A stretch of DNA of 60,134 bases from Clostridium sp. (GCA_023664325.1 JAMPFS010000013.1:1-60134), one strand, 5' to 3'; counted from the first letter of the stretch, positions 41,940 through 50,281 are shown. Made by a program: numbers and translations. The notes: generated from the sequence alone by a model not told the origin.

Positions 41940-43226
41940 TCAAACCGAAAGGGAAATTTTTACGCAGGCGCCATGTTCCGTGTTGGACAGCTCCATATTT
42001 CCGCCATGCTTCCTGCACAAAAGCCTGCTGATGGCAAGCCCGATTCCCATGTGGCCGTCCTGATCCGCGATCAGCATGCCTTTCTTTTTTCTGTTCAAAA
42101 TATCGGAAGAAAATCCGTCCCCGTCGTCTGTCACGGTAACAAAAAGGAACGAACCGGACAAGGTAAAGGCAAGCTGTATCTCGGTTTTCGCATACCGCAC
42201 GGCGTTATTTACCAGATTTTCCAAAATCCGGTACAGCACGGCGGAGTCAACCGAGATTTCCTGACTGGTAAGCGTGTGCTTTGCATGAAGCGCGATTCCT
42301 TTTTGCTCCGCTAAGAGCGCCAAATCCTCTGCGGCATCATCCGCCAGCCGGTCTGCCGCTACCGTTTTGCGGGAAAGCTGCATTTCCTCAAGCTGGTTTA
42401 ATAGCCTGACCGATTCGGTGTACTGCTCCAGCCGATCCGCTGACTTGCCAAGGTTATGGATAATGTGGCGCGTTTTTTCCCGGCTCATTTCCCCATGTTC
42501 CAGCCCTGCCTCCAGATATTCGGTATAGCCCTTGATAATGGCAATGGGATTGCGCAGGTCATGCGCAACCGAAGCCTGCATCAGCCGTTGTTCCTCCAGC
42601 ATATTCCACATTGCCCGGTTGTTCTCGTAGAGTGCCAGCCGCATATCCTCAAAGGAACGGCATAAGCCCCCCATTTCATCACGGCAGTCATAGGCTATCT
42701 GGAAATCCAGATTTTGTCCGGCGATCTGTTTTGCTGCATCCGACAATACCGCTAACGGCTGCCTTAGCTTCCGCCTGTAAAAATAGATGCTGCACAAAAA
42801 AATCGCCAGAAGCGCCAGCATTGCCGGTGCGGCAAACATGATAATCCCGCAAAGCCGGTAGGCAAGCTTTCTCTTTGGCGTCAGGGAGTCAGCACCCGTT
42901 TCTATTTTTTGGATGGAGTATCTCCGTTCCTTCACATCTTCTGAAATTTCTTCCTCATTGTCATAGGCCTGCAGGGAAGGCAGGGCTTCCATATCCGCTC
43001 CGATTTCCAGCAGGTATGTGCTCACGGAAACATTCCCGTCAGCCCAGGTTTCTTCCATTGTGAGATACACTTCGTCTGGGTTCGGCAAAAGCCAGTGCCG
43101 AAACGCAGCGCAGCCACCGGCAATCAATGCCGACAAAACCACGACGATTCCCACGGAAAAAAGGACACTGAGCATCAGAAAACGTTTCAGCGGCAAATCG
43201 TTCCATTTCTTTTTTAACGCTTCCAT
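41940..43226 (-). CDS. Sensor histidine kinase of third ABC module
   Basis: A 428-residue kinase: helix 1 at ~17-40 (LSVLFSVGIVVVLSALIAGG), external domain ~45-125, helix 2 at ~127-150, HAMP, HisKA with ASVAHDLRNPIAIIKGYTEY (His ~221), N box ENLVNNAVRYAKT, G1 DDGDGF and G2 MGIGLAIS. Starts 13 bases inside the end of the response regulator gene. Confidence 0.92.
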   Translation of the reverse strand: MEALKKKWNDLPLKRFLMLSVLFSVGIVVVLSALIAGGCAAFRHWLLPNPDEVYLTMEETWADGNVSVSTYLLEIGADMEALPSLQAYDNEEEISEDVKERRYSIQKIETGADSLTPKRKLAYRLCGIIMFAAPAMLALLAIFLCSIYFYRRKLRQPLAVLSDAAKQIAGQNLDFQIAYDCRDEMGGLCRSFEDMRLALYENNRAMWNMLEEQRLMQASVAHDLRNPIAIIKGYTEYLEAGLEHGEMSREKTRHIIHNLGKSADRLEQYTESVRLLNQLEEMQLSRKTVAADRLADDAAEDLALLAEQKGIALHAKHTLTSQEISVDSAVLYRILENLVNNAVRYAKTEIQLAFTLSGSFLFVTVTDDGDGFSSDILNRKKKGMLIADQDGHMGIGLAISRLLCRKHGGNMELSNTEHGACVKISLSV

Positions 43227-43891
43227 TTGTATCCAACCCCCCAGACCGTTTCGATATATTCTTCGCCTGTCACGGCATGCAGCTTGGCGCGTATTTTACG
43301 GATATGCTCCTTGATAACGTCTGCGCTGCCCTCCGCATCATAGCCCCATATCCGCTCATAAATGCGTTCCCGGTCAAATACCTGCCCTGCATTTGCCAGC
43401 AGAAACTCAATTAGTTCAAATTCTTTTTTGGAGACTTCAATCTCCGTGTCCCTGAAAAATATGCGGCGTTCGGTCAGGTTTACGAGCAGTTCGCCGGATG
43501 TCAATACTGACGAGGCGTTGCTGCGGATGCGTTCATCACGCCTTAAATGGGCGGATACCCTTGCCGCAAGCTCCTTTAAGCTGAACGGCTTGGTGATATA
43601 ATCATCCCCACCGTACTGCAGCCCGTTTATTTTATCCTGCTCGGTAATCCTTGCCGTCAGAAACAAAATCGGACAGGACACATGGCTGCGTATCGCCTTG
43701 CAAAGTTCCAGACCGTCCATGTCCGGCATATTGATGTCTAAAAGGATCAGGTCAGGCTGTTTTGGCAGCAGTGCCAGCGCACATTTTGCACTGTCGGCAG
43801 TATAAGTCTCGTAGCCCGCATCCCCTAAATAATCCGCGAGCAGCTCGGTCATCATCGTTTCATCGTCTACAATTAAAATTTTGTGTTTCAT
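43214..43891 (-). CDS. OmpR/PhoB-family response regulator of third ABC module
   Basis: A 225-residue regulator: receiver with LIVDDE, acceptor Asp in LILLDINMPDMDG (~51), Lys in YITKPFSL; winged-helix ending YIETVWGVGYKWKR. First gene of regulator-kinase-lipoprotein-ATPase-permease. A TTGACA stands at 43942-43937 on the minus strand with TATTAT-like sequence near 43917, a possible promoter with overlong spacing. Confidence 0.93.
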   Translation of the reverse strand: MKHKILIVDDETMMTELLADYLGDAGYETYTADSAKCALALLPKQPDLILLDINMPDMDGLELCKAIRSHVSCPILFLTARITEQDKINGLQYGGDDYITKPFSLKELAARVSAHLRRDERIRSNASSVLTSGELLVNLTERRIFFRDTEIEVSKKEFELIEFLLANAGQVFDRERIYERIWGYDAEGSADVIKEHIRKIRAKLHAVTGEEYIETVWGVGYKWKR

Positions 43892-44014
43892 CCAGACACC
43901 TCCTGGAAAGATAATACACGTTAAAAATCAAAAAAGTGTCAAGGTTTTCCAAGCAGCCAGTCAAGAACATGGATGACTTTGATTCCTAATATAGCATATT
44001 GCTTCCATATAATC

Positions 44015-44042
44015 AAAAAATATTCCCGTTTCGGAATTTTTT
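44015..44042. terminator. Intrinsic terminator downstream of NYN gene
   Basis: ATTCCCG (44022-44028) pairs with CGGAAT (44032-44037) with one bulge; six T's follow on both strands (44037-44042 plus; 44020-44015 minus). It ends the minus-strand NYN transcript about 75 bases beyond its stop and may insulate the regulator gene promoter. Confidence 0.6.
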
Positions 44043-44113
44043 GTGTTTTGTAAAGATATATTCCTGTTTGGGTTGTTTTGTGCTTAATGTAGATAGCAAG
44101 AGTTGTTGAGCTT

Positions 44114-44809
44114 TTAAGAGTTATGGGTTTGTGAATGGGTAGCCGTTGAAGATGGAGAGTTTGTATATTGTTTATCACAAGTCCTTAATCCATCTATATG
44201 TTCAAATAAATCTGGTTTTATAGGAGCACCAAGTGGATCTAATATGAAGTCAATACCTTCTCTTCTGGCGAGTTTTGCAGCAGATACAAAATCACTATCT
44301 CCGGATATTAAAATGATTTGTTCAACCTGTTTTTTATATGACAATGAAGCAATATCTAATCCGATTTTCATGTCAACGCCTTTTTGGTCAATTTCAATGC
44401 AAAAATCATCTTCTGTAAGGTCTTCAAATTTGACTGTTCCCGTACATAGTTTTTTTATAATATTAGGTCGTATAGTATAATGTGCCTGCTCCTCTGCGAG
44501 TTTTCCTAAACGGATCGCAAATTTCCGCTTTCTTTTTAATTCGTTCAGAAATTGAACCATCCAGTTGTATAAATCTGTTTTCCCAAAATCTATTTGCTTT
44601 TTAAGTAATGGATGGTAAATTCTTTTTGCGGTTGGAGGACAATCATAATAGAAAATTCTATACAGATCATTATCTTCCCCGTGGGTTCGGAGATGTCTTT
44701 TGCAATAATCTGCAAGTTCAGCAGCTCTGTCTTGCGCACTAATATCGCCAAATATTTTCTGCGCTCGTCTGCGATAAAAACCTCCATCAACGAGAATAGC
44801 TGTCTTCAT
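44114..44809 (-). CDS. NYN-domain (PIN-like, LabA/DUF88) putative RNase
   Basis: A 231-residue protein with the NYN fold: first acidic residue in ILVDGGFYRRRAQ (Asp8), central KGVDMKIGLDIASL (two Asp), and IILISGDSDFVSAAKLARR, the metal-binding cluster of this family. NYN proteins are usually metal-dependent ribonucleases. The C-terminus is polar and Ser/Thr-rich (NSPSSTATHSQTHNS). AAGGAGG precedes the ATG. Own promoter, operator-like palindrome and hairpin/T-run leader stand upstream (44829-44944), an unusual amount of control for a lone gene. Function could be RNA processing or defence. Confidence 0.87.
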   Translation of the reverse strand: MKTAILVDGGFYRRRAQKIFGDISAQDRAAELADYCKRHLRTHGEDNDLYRIFYYDCPPTAKRIYHPLLKKQIDFGKTDLYNWMVQFLNELKRKRKFAIRLGKLAEEQAHYTIRPNIIKKLCTGTVKFEDLTEDDFCIEIDQKGVDMKIGLDIASLSYKKQVEQIILISGDSDFVSAAKLARREGIDFILDPLGAPIKPDLFEHIDGLRTCDKQYTNSPSSTATHSQTHNS

Positions 44810-44828
44810 AAGTAAACCTCCTTAATTG

Positions 44829-44884
44829 AAAAAGCACTAGGGTTCGGTCATTCTCATATAGTTGAGAGACGTACAACCTAGTGC
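44829..44884 (-). promoter_or_regulatory. Hairpin plus T-run in 5' leader of NYN gene (attenuator or small RNA)
   Basis: Read on the minus strand, GCACTAGGTT (44884-44875) pairs with AACCCTAGTGC (44844-44834, one bulged C), with an inner TCTCA/TGAGA stem, followed at once by TTTTT (44833-44829) and then the NYN ribosome site. It looks like an intrinsic terminator between promoter and gene, so transcription may stop here to give a ~75-base RNA or read through to NYN. Confidence 0.6.
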
Positions 44885-44895
44885 ATTATTAACGC

Positions 44896-44909
44896 GTAAC
44901 CCTTGTTAC
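44896..44909. promoter_or_regulatory. Operator-like palindrome at NYN transcription start
   Basis: GTAAC-CCTT-GTTAC, a 5-base inverted repeat with a 4-base centre, positioned at the expected transcription start. A repressor site is possible. Confidence 0.35.
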
Positions 44910-44917
44910 ACTTTCAT

Positions 44918-44944
44918 ATTATATGTATTTTGGTTGTATGTCAA
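44918..44944 (-). promoter_or_regulatory. Promoter of NYN gene
   Basis: Minus strand: TTGACA (44944-44939), TATAAT (44923-44918) with 15-base spacing, or TAATAT with 17. Start expected near 44910. Confidence 0.6.
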
Positions 44945-45066
44945 TACTTTTATTTTGAATTCATACAAAATTTTTTATAAATCTGCTATCGGTAATGATA
45001 TTTTTCTTGCAGGATGTGATATAGAAAGCTATAATGAATTATATGTACGAGAATGGAGGTGTTTAT

Positions 45067-45168
45067 ATGCCACAGCCTAACGGGATTGGAATGCAGAAAG
45101 ATTTAATTCTATATAGAATTGAGATTGCAAAAGAAGATTTGAAGTCTGCTAAATATGTTACTCTTTAA
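45067..45168 (+). pseudogene. HEPN-domain gene fragment
   Basis: A 33-residue reading frame with a strong ribosome site (GGAGG, then ATG at 45067). The part QKDLILYRIEIAKEDLKSAK matches the first helix of HEPN nucleotide-associated proteins, and the shifted frame after the stop continues LFNAYYMSYSSAS, like the second-helix RAYYA region. Then similarity ends. Probably a frameshifted and truncated HEPN gene, part of a lost toxin-antitoxin or nucleotidyltransferase pair. Confidence 0.45.
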
Positions 45169-45273
45169 TGCTTATTATATGTCTTATTCTTCCGCTTCCG
45201 GTAAACAGAATACTTCTATTATTTTTTCTGATTCCTCATCGGTAATCTGGATTTTTTTGCATGGAAAAATTTT

Positions 45274-45720
45274 TCAGTCAGTTTTGGGTGTTTCCTTTTC
45301 TGTAATATCTTTAGCCTCTATCAAGGAGAAAATAAGAGAAACCATGAAAATTGCCATATCACTGGCATGGACACTATCCATAAAATAATCCACCAATGAA
45401 TAACATATCATGCTGCACAGTGTATCCAAAACAATATATAACACTCTGGCCTGCCACAGGTTGATTTTGTGAAATTCTACCAAAAGCACTTTGGGTAATG
45501 CTTCTGTAACCAAATCAATGGGAAAAGATAATATAAAGACAATTACAAAAAACAGGAGGATGCTTCCGACAGAGCGGTATTTGAATCCAAAAACGGACAT
45601 GATAAATCCACCAAACATGCTAACTAATAAAAAGATACCAGCGATTACTCCGACAAAAAATGTAATTACCAGTATTTTGGCTATACCATCAGCAAAATAT
45701 TTTTCAAATATTTTTTTCAC
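45274..45720 (-). CDS. YrvL-family membrane protein
   Basis: About 148 residues with four hydrophobic segments; GTG at 45720 has GGAGAGG before it (the frame is open to 45765 without ribosome site). Motifs FGFKYRSVGSILLFFVIVFI, LSFPIDLVTEALPKVLL and DTLCSMICYSLVDYFMDSVH fit the regulatory YrvL family. In Bacillus YrvL inhibits the SigO system; here no such sigma is adjacent, so the role is unknown. Confidence 0.75.
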   Translation of the reverse strand: MKKIFEKYFADGIAKILVITFFVGVIAGIFLLVSMFGGFIMSVFGFKYRSVGSILLFFVIVFILSFPIDLVTEALPKVLLVEFHKINLWQARVLYIVLDTLCSMICYSLVDYFMDSVHASDMAIFMVSLIFSLIEAKDITEKETPKTD

Positions 45721-45775
45721 AAGCCTCTCCTTCTTTCCGTTAGTGGTCAAAGGCAACTGCGCCAAATTGCACGGT

Positions 45776-45815
45776 AGAGATGGGCAAAACTGACAGTTGC
45801 AAAAACAAAGTTTAT
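45776..45815. repeat. Partial copy of the rib-region palindromic repeat
   Basis: AGAGATGGGCAAAACTGACA followed by GTTGCAAAAACAAAGTTT matches, on the other strand, the end of the element at 32627-32690 (AGAGATGAGCAAAACTAACG), and resembles 15248-15266. Confidence 0.5.
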
Positions 45816-45901
45816 ATAAGTATAAACTAATGAAGCCTATATTTCAATAGCTGTTGCATGGTCGGATTCTGTTGAGATAGATTCCAGTTTACTATATTGC
45901 A

Positions 45902-46306
45902 CTATACCGCTATTACACAGGATTCATTATAAAACGGTATCTTAGAATCATGCGTAATAAACTTCATGTTATCTGCTTTTGCTTGGGCAATCATAATCCG
46001 GTCAAATGGATCATTATGCACCTGATGTTCATTATGGAACACAAGTGTTTCCAATGCCGCTATATGCCTGTCTGTAATCGGAAGCATCTGATATCCCATT
46101 TTTCTGCATAATTCCGACAATTTGGAGCCGCTAAGCCGGATTTTATCCGGCTTTGACATATATTTTATTGTTGTTTCCCACACAGATGCAGAACTGTAGT
46201 AAATCGAATTTTGGGCCTCCATAATCAAAGTCCTTGCTTGTTCTGGCAATTTTGGGTTATCATCCAGTACCCATAAAATAATATGTGTATCTAATAACAG
46301 CTTCAT
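45902..46306 (-). CDS. PIN-domain toxin (VapC-like)
   Basis: A 134-residue PIN-domain RNase of VapC-like toxins: first acidic residue in LLLDTHIILWVLDD (Asp6), second in SASVWETTIKY (Glu), third cluster HNDPFDRIMIAQAKADNMKF and final THDSKI. Starts four bases inside the end of the antitoxin gene. Such toxins cut tRNA or rRNA when free. Intact. Confidence 0.92.
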   Translation of the reverse strand: MKLLLDTHIILWVLDDNPKLPEQARTLIMEAQNSIYYSSASVWETTIKYMSKPDKIRLSGSKLSELCRKMGYQMLPITDRHIAALETLVFHNEHQVHNDPFDRIMIAQAKADNMKFITHDSKIPFYNESCVIAV

Positions 46307-46536
46307 TCTCTCACTCCAAACATTTTTTCAATTTCAGGATTCATTTCATCAAAATCGTAATCGTCATCATACAGATTCTGTCCTTTGGCAATCCCGATTC
46401 TTTCTGCAACTGCCATGTCCTTCTTTTCTTTGGTTTCCGGCTGCATGAAACGGTCTATCATTTCCAATAAAAACTGTAAATTATCTTCTGAAAGTCCACT
46501 GATTTTCTGAACAACCTGTTCCTGTAATGCTGACAT
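46303..46536 (-). CDS. VapB-like antitoxin (DUF2281-type)
   Basis: A 77-residue acidic protein: N-terminal helix region QEQVVQKISGLSEDNLQFLL, a linker with EKKDMAVAERIGIAKG, and acidic toxin-binding tail DDDYDFDEMNPEIEKMF. Order antitoxin-toxin with a 4-base overlap is typical. It probably neutralises the PIN toxin and represses the pair. GGCGG ribosome site just upstream. Confidence 0.8.
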   Translation of the reverse strand: MSALQEQVVQKISGLSEDNLQFLLEMIDRFMQPETKEKKDMAVAERIGIAKGQNLYDDDYDFDEMNPEIEKMFGVRE

Positions 46537-46763
46537 AGAAACACCGCCTTTCCATTATAAAAACTGTCCTGATCGTCTGTTTAATCTTATTATACACAAA
46601 TATGGGCAGCGATACAATTGCAAATTCTCTTTTCAGACGTTTTAAAATCTGCCACTTTTGCCGGTAATGATGGTTTTTGATAAGAGATATCATGAAATGC
46701 GGTGCAGGCTGCGCCGCATTTTGCATGTGGAAGATGTGGAATTGTATGGAAAGATATGCTATA

Positions 46764-46806
46764 TTGTACAATGGAAAGTTACGAAAGCAGCATTTCGCAA
46801 TTACCC
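46764..46806. repeat. Copy of dispersed repeat end at a gene-fragment breakpoint
   Basis: TTGTACAATGGAAAGTTACG...TTTCGCAATTAC matches the right end of the foldback at 15235-15275 (TTGTACAACGGCAGTTCG...TTTCGTAATTAC). The hydrolase fragment begins about 15 bases further on. A nearby hairpin AAATGCGG/CCGCATTT lies at 46695-46721. Confidence 0.55.
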
Positions 46807-46820
46807 GACCTTTTAATGAC

Positions 46821-46919
46821 TGGCTGGGCGGTTACGGCATATGCAGTGTGCTGGCATATCACCCGGAAGTGGAAGCTGTTATAGAATGTTCGGGCGCTGG
46901 TTTGCAGAAAGGCGGATGA
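46821..46919 (+). pseudogene. Fragment of an alpha/beta hydrolase paralogue
   Basis: The reading WLGGYGICSVLAYHPEVEAV then IECSGAG is the region after the nucleophile elbow of the intact hydrolase at 47444 (SWGGYSVCSVLTYHPEVKAV, IECSGAN). About 80 bases match 47942-48022 at roughly 85% or better. The Ser of GHSWGG is replaced and everything else is gone. It is the leftover of a second, diverged hydrolase gene or of a duplication whose other end was lost. A stop at 46917-46919 precedes the SUKH-3 gene. Confidence 0.8.
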
Positions 46920-46924
46920 TAAAT

Positions 46925-47362
46925 ATGGAAAAAATAACGCAGGAGAGATTGTCAAAAGCAGGCTGGAATGAGAAAAGAAAAATTGATGTTTCAGATATCA
47001 AGGAAATGTATTTGAATGCGGGTATGGTAATGCCGGAAAATGTGGAGAAATTTTTGAGTACATATGGGTTGTTGGTTTTTGATGATGCGGAAAGAAAGGA
47101 AAGTTTGGAGTTTATTCCAGGTAAAGCATTAGGATGCAATTTGGATAGGGAATATTTTGAAAATTTATTGGAAGAATATGGTATTCACGAAATGATGTAC
47201 CCGATTGGAGTTGCTTGCAGAGAGAATTTGATGGTACTAATGACAGAGAAAAATACATTTTACTGTTTTACGAACGGATATTTGGAGAGGGCAGGAGAAA
47301 ATATAGAAAGTATGCTTGATTGCTTAGTTGGAGAATGCAAAAAAGCTGAGGTAATTGAATGA
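46925..47362 (+). CDS. SUKH-3 family immunity protein
   Basis: A 145-residue protein with the SUKH-3 plan: LSKAGWNEKRKIDVSDIKEM, GMVMPENVEKFLSTYGLLVF, a central acidic region and GVACRENLMVLMTEKNTFYC near the end. SUKH-3 proteins are immunity partners of contact-dependent or polymorphic toxins. ATG at 46925 chosen because AAGGCGG precedes it and the family begins here; the longer frame to 46841 overlaps the hydrolase fragment. No matching toxin gene in the window. Confidence 0.82.
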   Translation: MEKITQERLSKAGWNEKRKIDVSDIKEMYLNAGMVMPENVEKFLSTYGLLVFDDAERKESLEFIPGKALGCNLDREYFENLLEEYGIHEMMYPIGVACRENLMVLMTEKNTFYCFTNGYLERAGENIESMLDCLVGECKKAEVIE

Positions 47363-47443
47363 CATATCAAGATATGCTATACTGCTTTTTGGTTGTTAAA
47401 AGTGGCAAAATTGGGATTTACGATAACATTTTAAGGAGGACAG

Positions 47444-48526
47444 ATGATGAAAAAAGCAAAATCAAAGAAAAAGATTGTTCTGATCGTCTTGCTGTGCATT
47501 ACCGTTCTTTTGGTGATTGGCTGGTGGGCATTTTCAGTGAGCATATATAACGAGAATTTGAATCAGCGTTTTGACAGCTATGAGCCGTATATGCTGAATG
47601 TCGGGGATTTTAACGGTTTATCATGTTCGGAATATGATTTTCCTTCCGATAAAGGACAAAATCTAAAGGGATACCTGTATAGTTCGGGTGAAGAACAGCA
47701 CGGCATTGTTGTCATGGCGCACGGTCTGGGTGGAGGAGGCCACAACTCCTATATGGATGTTGCAAATTATTTTGCGCAGAATGGATATCTTGTATTTGCT
47801 TACGATGCCACGGGATGTGATGCCAGTGAGGGGGATGGTGTCGGTGGCGCTCCACAGGGAGCGGTTGACCTCGATCATGCGATTTCCTTTGTTGAGGAAA
47901 GCGGTCATTTCCCCAATCTGCCTATTGTTCTGTTTGGACATAGCTGGGGCGGTTACAGCGTATGCAGTGTGCTGACCTATCACCCGGAAGTGAAAGCCGT
48001 TATAGAATGTTCGGGCGCAAACCGTTCGTCCGATTACTTTGAGGCAGTCGGCAGGCAGCAGGCAGGTGGTGTGATCGATACCATGATGCCGTTTATCAAG
48101 CTCCACGAGCGTATCCAATATGGTAAATATGCTTCAAACACTGCATTGGACGGATTTGAAGCAAGTAAAGCGGCTGTCATGGCTGTTCACAGTACAGATG
48201 ATCGTGTTATCCCGATCGGGTACGGGTTTGATCTCTATGAGGAAAAATACAAAGATGATTCACGGTTCACCTTTATGCGGCTTGAAAACAGAGGACACAA
48301 TTACGTTTATGATGATACTGCGTACATAGATGAATTTAATGAAAAGTTTGACAAGTGGCTGGAAACGCTTGATTATGATTATAATGCCAAAGAAAACAAA
48401 GACCGTTTCGCAGCGGATAAGGCAGATTATATTCATAAAAATCTTGACCGGAACAAATGGTGTAACATGCTTGATACAGAGATGTTTGGGAAATTCCTGC
48501 GTTTTTATGATGAGCATATCGGCTAA
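47444..48526 (+). CDS. Membrane-anchored or secreted alpha/beta hydrolase
   Basis: A 360-residue serine hydrolase. A Lys-rich start and helix KIVLIVLLCITVLLVIGWWA (~9-28) suggest membrane anchoring with the enzyme outside. Catalytic Ser lies in LFGHSWGGYSV (~167), Asp probably in HSTDDRVIP, His in NRGHNYVYDD; oxyanion region VMAHGLGGGGHNS. Fold as in dienelactone-hydrolase or acyl-peptidase relatives; substrate unknown. AGGAGG precedes ATGATG (47444/47447). The upstream fragment at 46821 derives from a relative. Confidence 0.87.
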   Translation: MMKKAKSKKKIVLIVLLCITVLLVIGWWAFSVSIYNENLNQRFDSYEPYMLNVGDFNGLSCSEYDFPSDKGQNLKGYLYSSGEEQHGIVVMAHGLGGGGHNSYMDVANYFAQNGYLVFAYDATGCDASEGDGVGGAPQGAVDLDHAISFVEESGHFPNLPIVLFGHSWGGYSVCSVLTYHPEVKAVIECSGANRSSDYFEAVGRQQAGGVIDTMMPFIKLHERIQYGKYASNTALDGFEASKAAVMAVHSTDDRVIPIGYGFDLYEEKYKDDSRFTFMRLENRGHNYVYDDTAYIDEFNEKFDKWLETLDYDYNAKENKDRFAADKADYIHKNLDRNKWCNMLDTEMFGKFLRFYDEHIG

Positions 48527-48573
48527 ATTCTTATTTATGGGAAGATAAATCAATCAAAATTCTGGAGGAAAAA

Positions 48574-49332
48574 ATGATTGGAATATATTTAAGTGGCACA
48601 GGAAACACAAAGCACTGCATTGAAAAATTAACAGGTTTATTGGACGACACTGCAAAAACGATGCCATTAGAATCCGTTGATGCCATGGAACACATAAAAA
48701 AGAATGACACTATCATATTGGGCTATCCGGTACAATTTTCAAATGCGCCTTATATGGTTCGGGATTTTATCAAGAAAAATCATTCACTCTGGAAGGGGAA
48801 AAGAATACTATGCGTTGCCACAATGGCAGTTTTCAGTGGGGATGGCGCCGGTTGTGCGGCAAGACTTTTAAAAAAGTATGGGGCGGTTATTTTAGGCGGG
48901 ATTCATATTACAATGCCGGATTCGATCTGCGACAGTAAACTTTTAAAGAAGACGATTGAACAAAACAGGGAGATTGTCAGCCGGGCTGATAAAAAGATAG
49001 AATGGATAGCCGGGCAGATAAAGCAGGGGAAATATCCAAAAGAGGGTATCACATTGATTTCTCATATCGCTGGTCTTTTGGGACAAAGGCTTTGGTTTTA
49101 CCAAAAGACAACAGGATATACAGATAAGTTGAAAATTAGTGAAAATTGTACAGGCTGCGGGCTATGTGCTTCTTTATGCCCGATGGAAAATATTTCAATC
49201 CAAAACGGCAGGGCTGCTGCAGATAACAAGTGTACCATGTGTTACCGCTGTATTAGCCGCTGCCCCCAAAGGGCAATTACACTTTTGGGTAATGAAGTTA
49301 AGGAACAATGCCAGTACGAAAAATATTGTTAG
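48574..49332 (+). CDS. EFR1-family ferredoxin (flavodoxin-like + 2x[4Fe-4S])
   Basis: A 252-residue electron carrier. Residues 1-150 are flavodoxin-like (MIGIYLSGTGNTKHCIEKL with the FMN phosphate loop SGTGNT, and GYPVQFSNAPYMVRDF). Residues ~190-240 hold two four-cysteine clusters: CTGCGLCASLCP and CTMCYRCISRCP, binding two [4Fe-4S]. EFR1 proteins are common in Clostridia; partner unknown. GGAGG lies before the ATG. Confidence 0.92.
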   Translation: MIGIYLSGTGNTKHCIEKLTGLLDDTAKTMPLESVDAMEHIKKNDTIILGYPVQFSNAPYMVRDFIKKNHSLWKGKRILCVATMAVFSGDGAGCAARLLKKYGAVILGGIHITMPDSICDSKLLKKTIEQNREIVSRADKKIEWIAGQIKQGKYPKEGITLISHIAGLLGQRLWFYQKTTGYTDKLKISENCTGCGLCASLCPMENISIQNGRAAADNKCTMCYRCISRCPQRAITLLGNEVKEQCQYEKYC

Positions 49333-49374
49333 GCTGCGTTTTCTTCAGCAGTTTGTGAAAGGAACGGCATTTCC

Positions 49375-49917
49375 ATGAGTGAGAAATATAATGAATCTTG
49401 TATGAAATTTAGCAATCAGGAGCTAAAAAGATATTTAATTGATAATATAAAAAGTGTAAAATCAAATCTTGATATTCGGCTGATATCGGAAGACGGAGAG
49501 GAGGTTGCTATTCATTCACATAAGAAAATAGAAACAATCGTATTTGACGGCAAAGATGAAAATTTGTTTATTAATTTTTTTGGCGTACATACATCTATAT
49601 TTATTTTTGATCATGAAATTATGTTTATTGATGAAAATTCTAAGGGGACATATACTTCCAGCGATGTTTATCATAATGTTGTATATGAAGGAAACATGAG
49701 GGAAATGACTCACGCGCAAATGTTACAAATGTTTGCTGAAATCATTTTGTGTCTTATGGATGCCACAGATGTATGTGTGGTTCAATCGGATGTACCGGAG
49801 AACAATCATTATAAAAAGTATAATTATTATGAACCGCATATGTTTACCATTGATGTTGAAAATAATCATGCAATGGAAAAAGTGAATATATATGAGAATA
49901 TAACGATAAAATATTGA
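49375..49917 (+). CDS. Hypothetical soluble protein in immunity-type region
   Basis: A 180-residue protein, no signal or membrane segment; family not recognised. Beta-rich centre (NLFINFFGVHTSIFIFDHEI), then helices (MTHAQMLQMFAEIILCLMDA) and an aromatic tail. AT-rich like the genes at 0-2 kb. Position after SUKH-3 and before a decayed tail suggests an immunity-type gene; no direct evidence. ATG at 49375 has GGAACGG upstream. Confidence 0.6.
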   Translation: MSEKYNESCMKFSNQELKRYLIDNIKSVKSNLDIRLISEDGEEVAIHSHKKIETIVFDGKDENLFINFFGVHTSIFIFDHEIMFIDENSKGTYTSSDVYHNVVYEGNMREMTHAQMLQMFAEIILCLMDATDVCVVQSDVPENNHYKKYNYYEPHMFTIDVENNHAMEKVNIYENITIKY

Positions 49918-50149
49918 TTTACATGAGAATGAAGATGATTTTGCGGCATATCTGAAATGTATGCCTGCTGTAGATCTATATACAAACAAAAAAGTGTCAT
50001 TGATTCATTTATGGGAGGATGAAAAGGCAGCACTGATGGAGGCGGGGAAGAGACCGATTATTTTTGATGAAGATCGTCCGGAAACAACGCCCGAAAGAGC
50101 CTTGAAATTTAAGCGTGTGAATCCGACAAAAAAAGAAAAAAACACTTGA
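49910..50149 (+). pseudogene. 3' remnant of an unrecognised gene
   Basis: An open frame without a start codon until Met at 49961, reading IDLHENEDDFAAYLKCMPAV then DLYTNKKVSLIHLWEDEKAA and ending KFKRVNPTKKEKNT. Composition is protein-like and continuous. Probably the C-terminal 75 residues of a deleted gene; translation from 49961 (62 residues) cannot be excluded. Not recognised. Confidence 0.4.
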
Positions 50150-50281
50150 GGTGTTCAGAGGTGATTTTTGCCGGATTTTCAAAAATCTGCAATTTATACC
50201 CCAAAAACTGCGAATTATACCCAAAAGGTTGATTTTTCCTGCCTATGTGATATAACAACTTCAAAAAAGAGAAAAAAGGAG

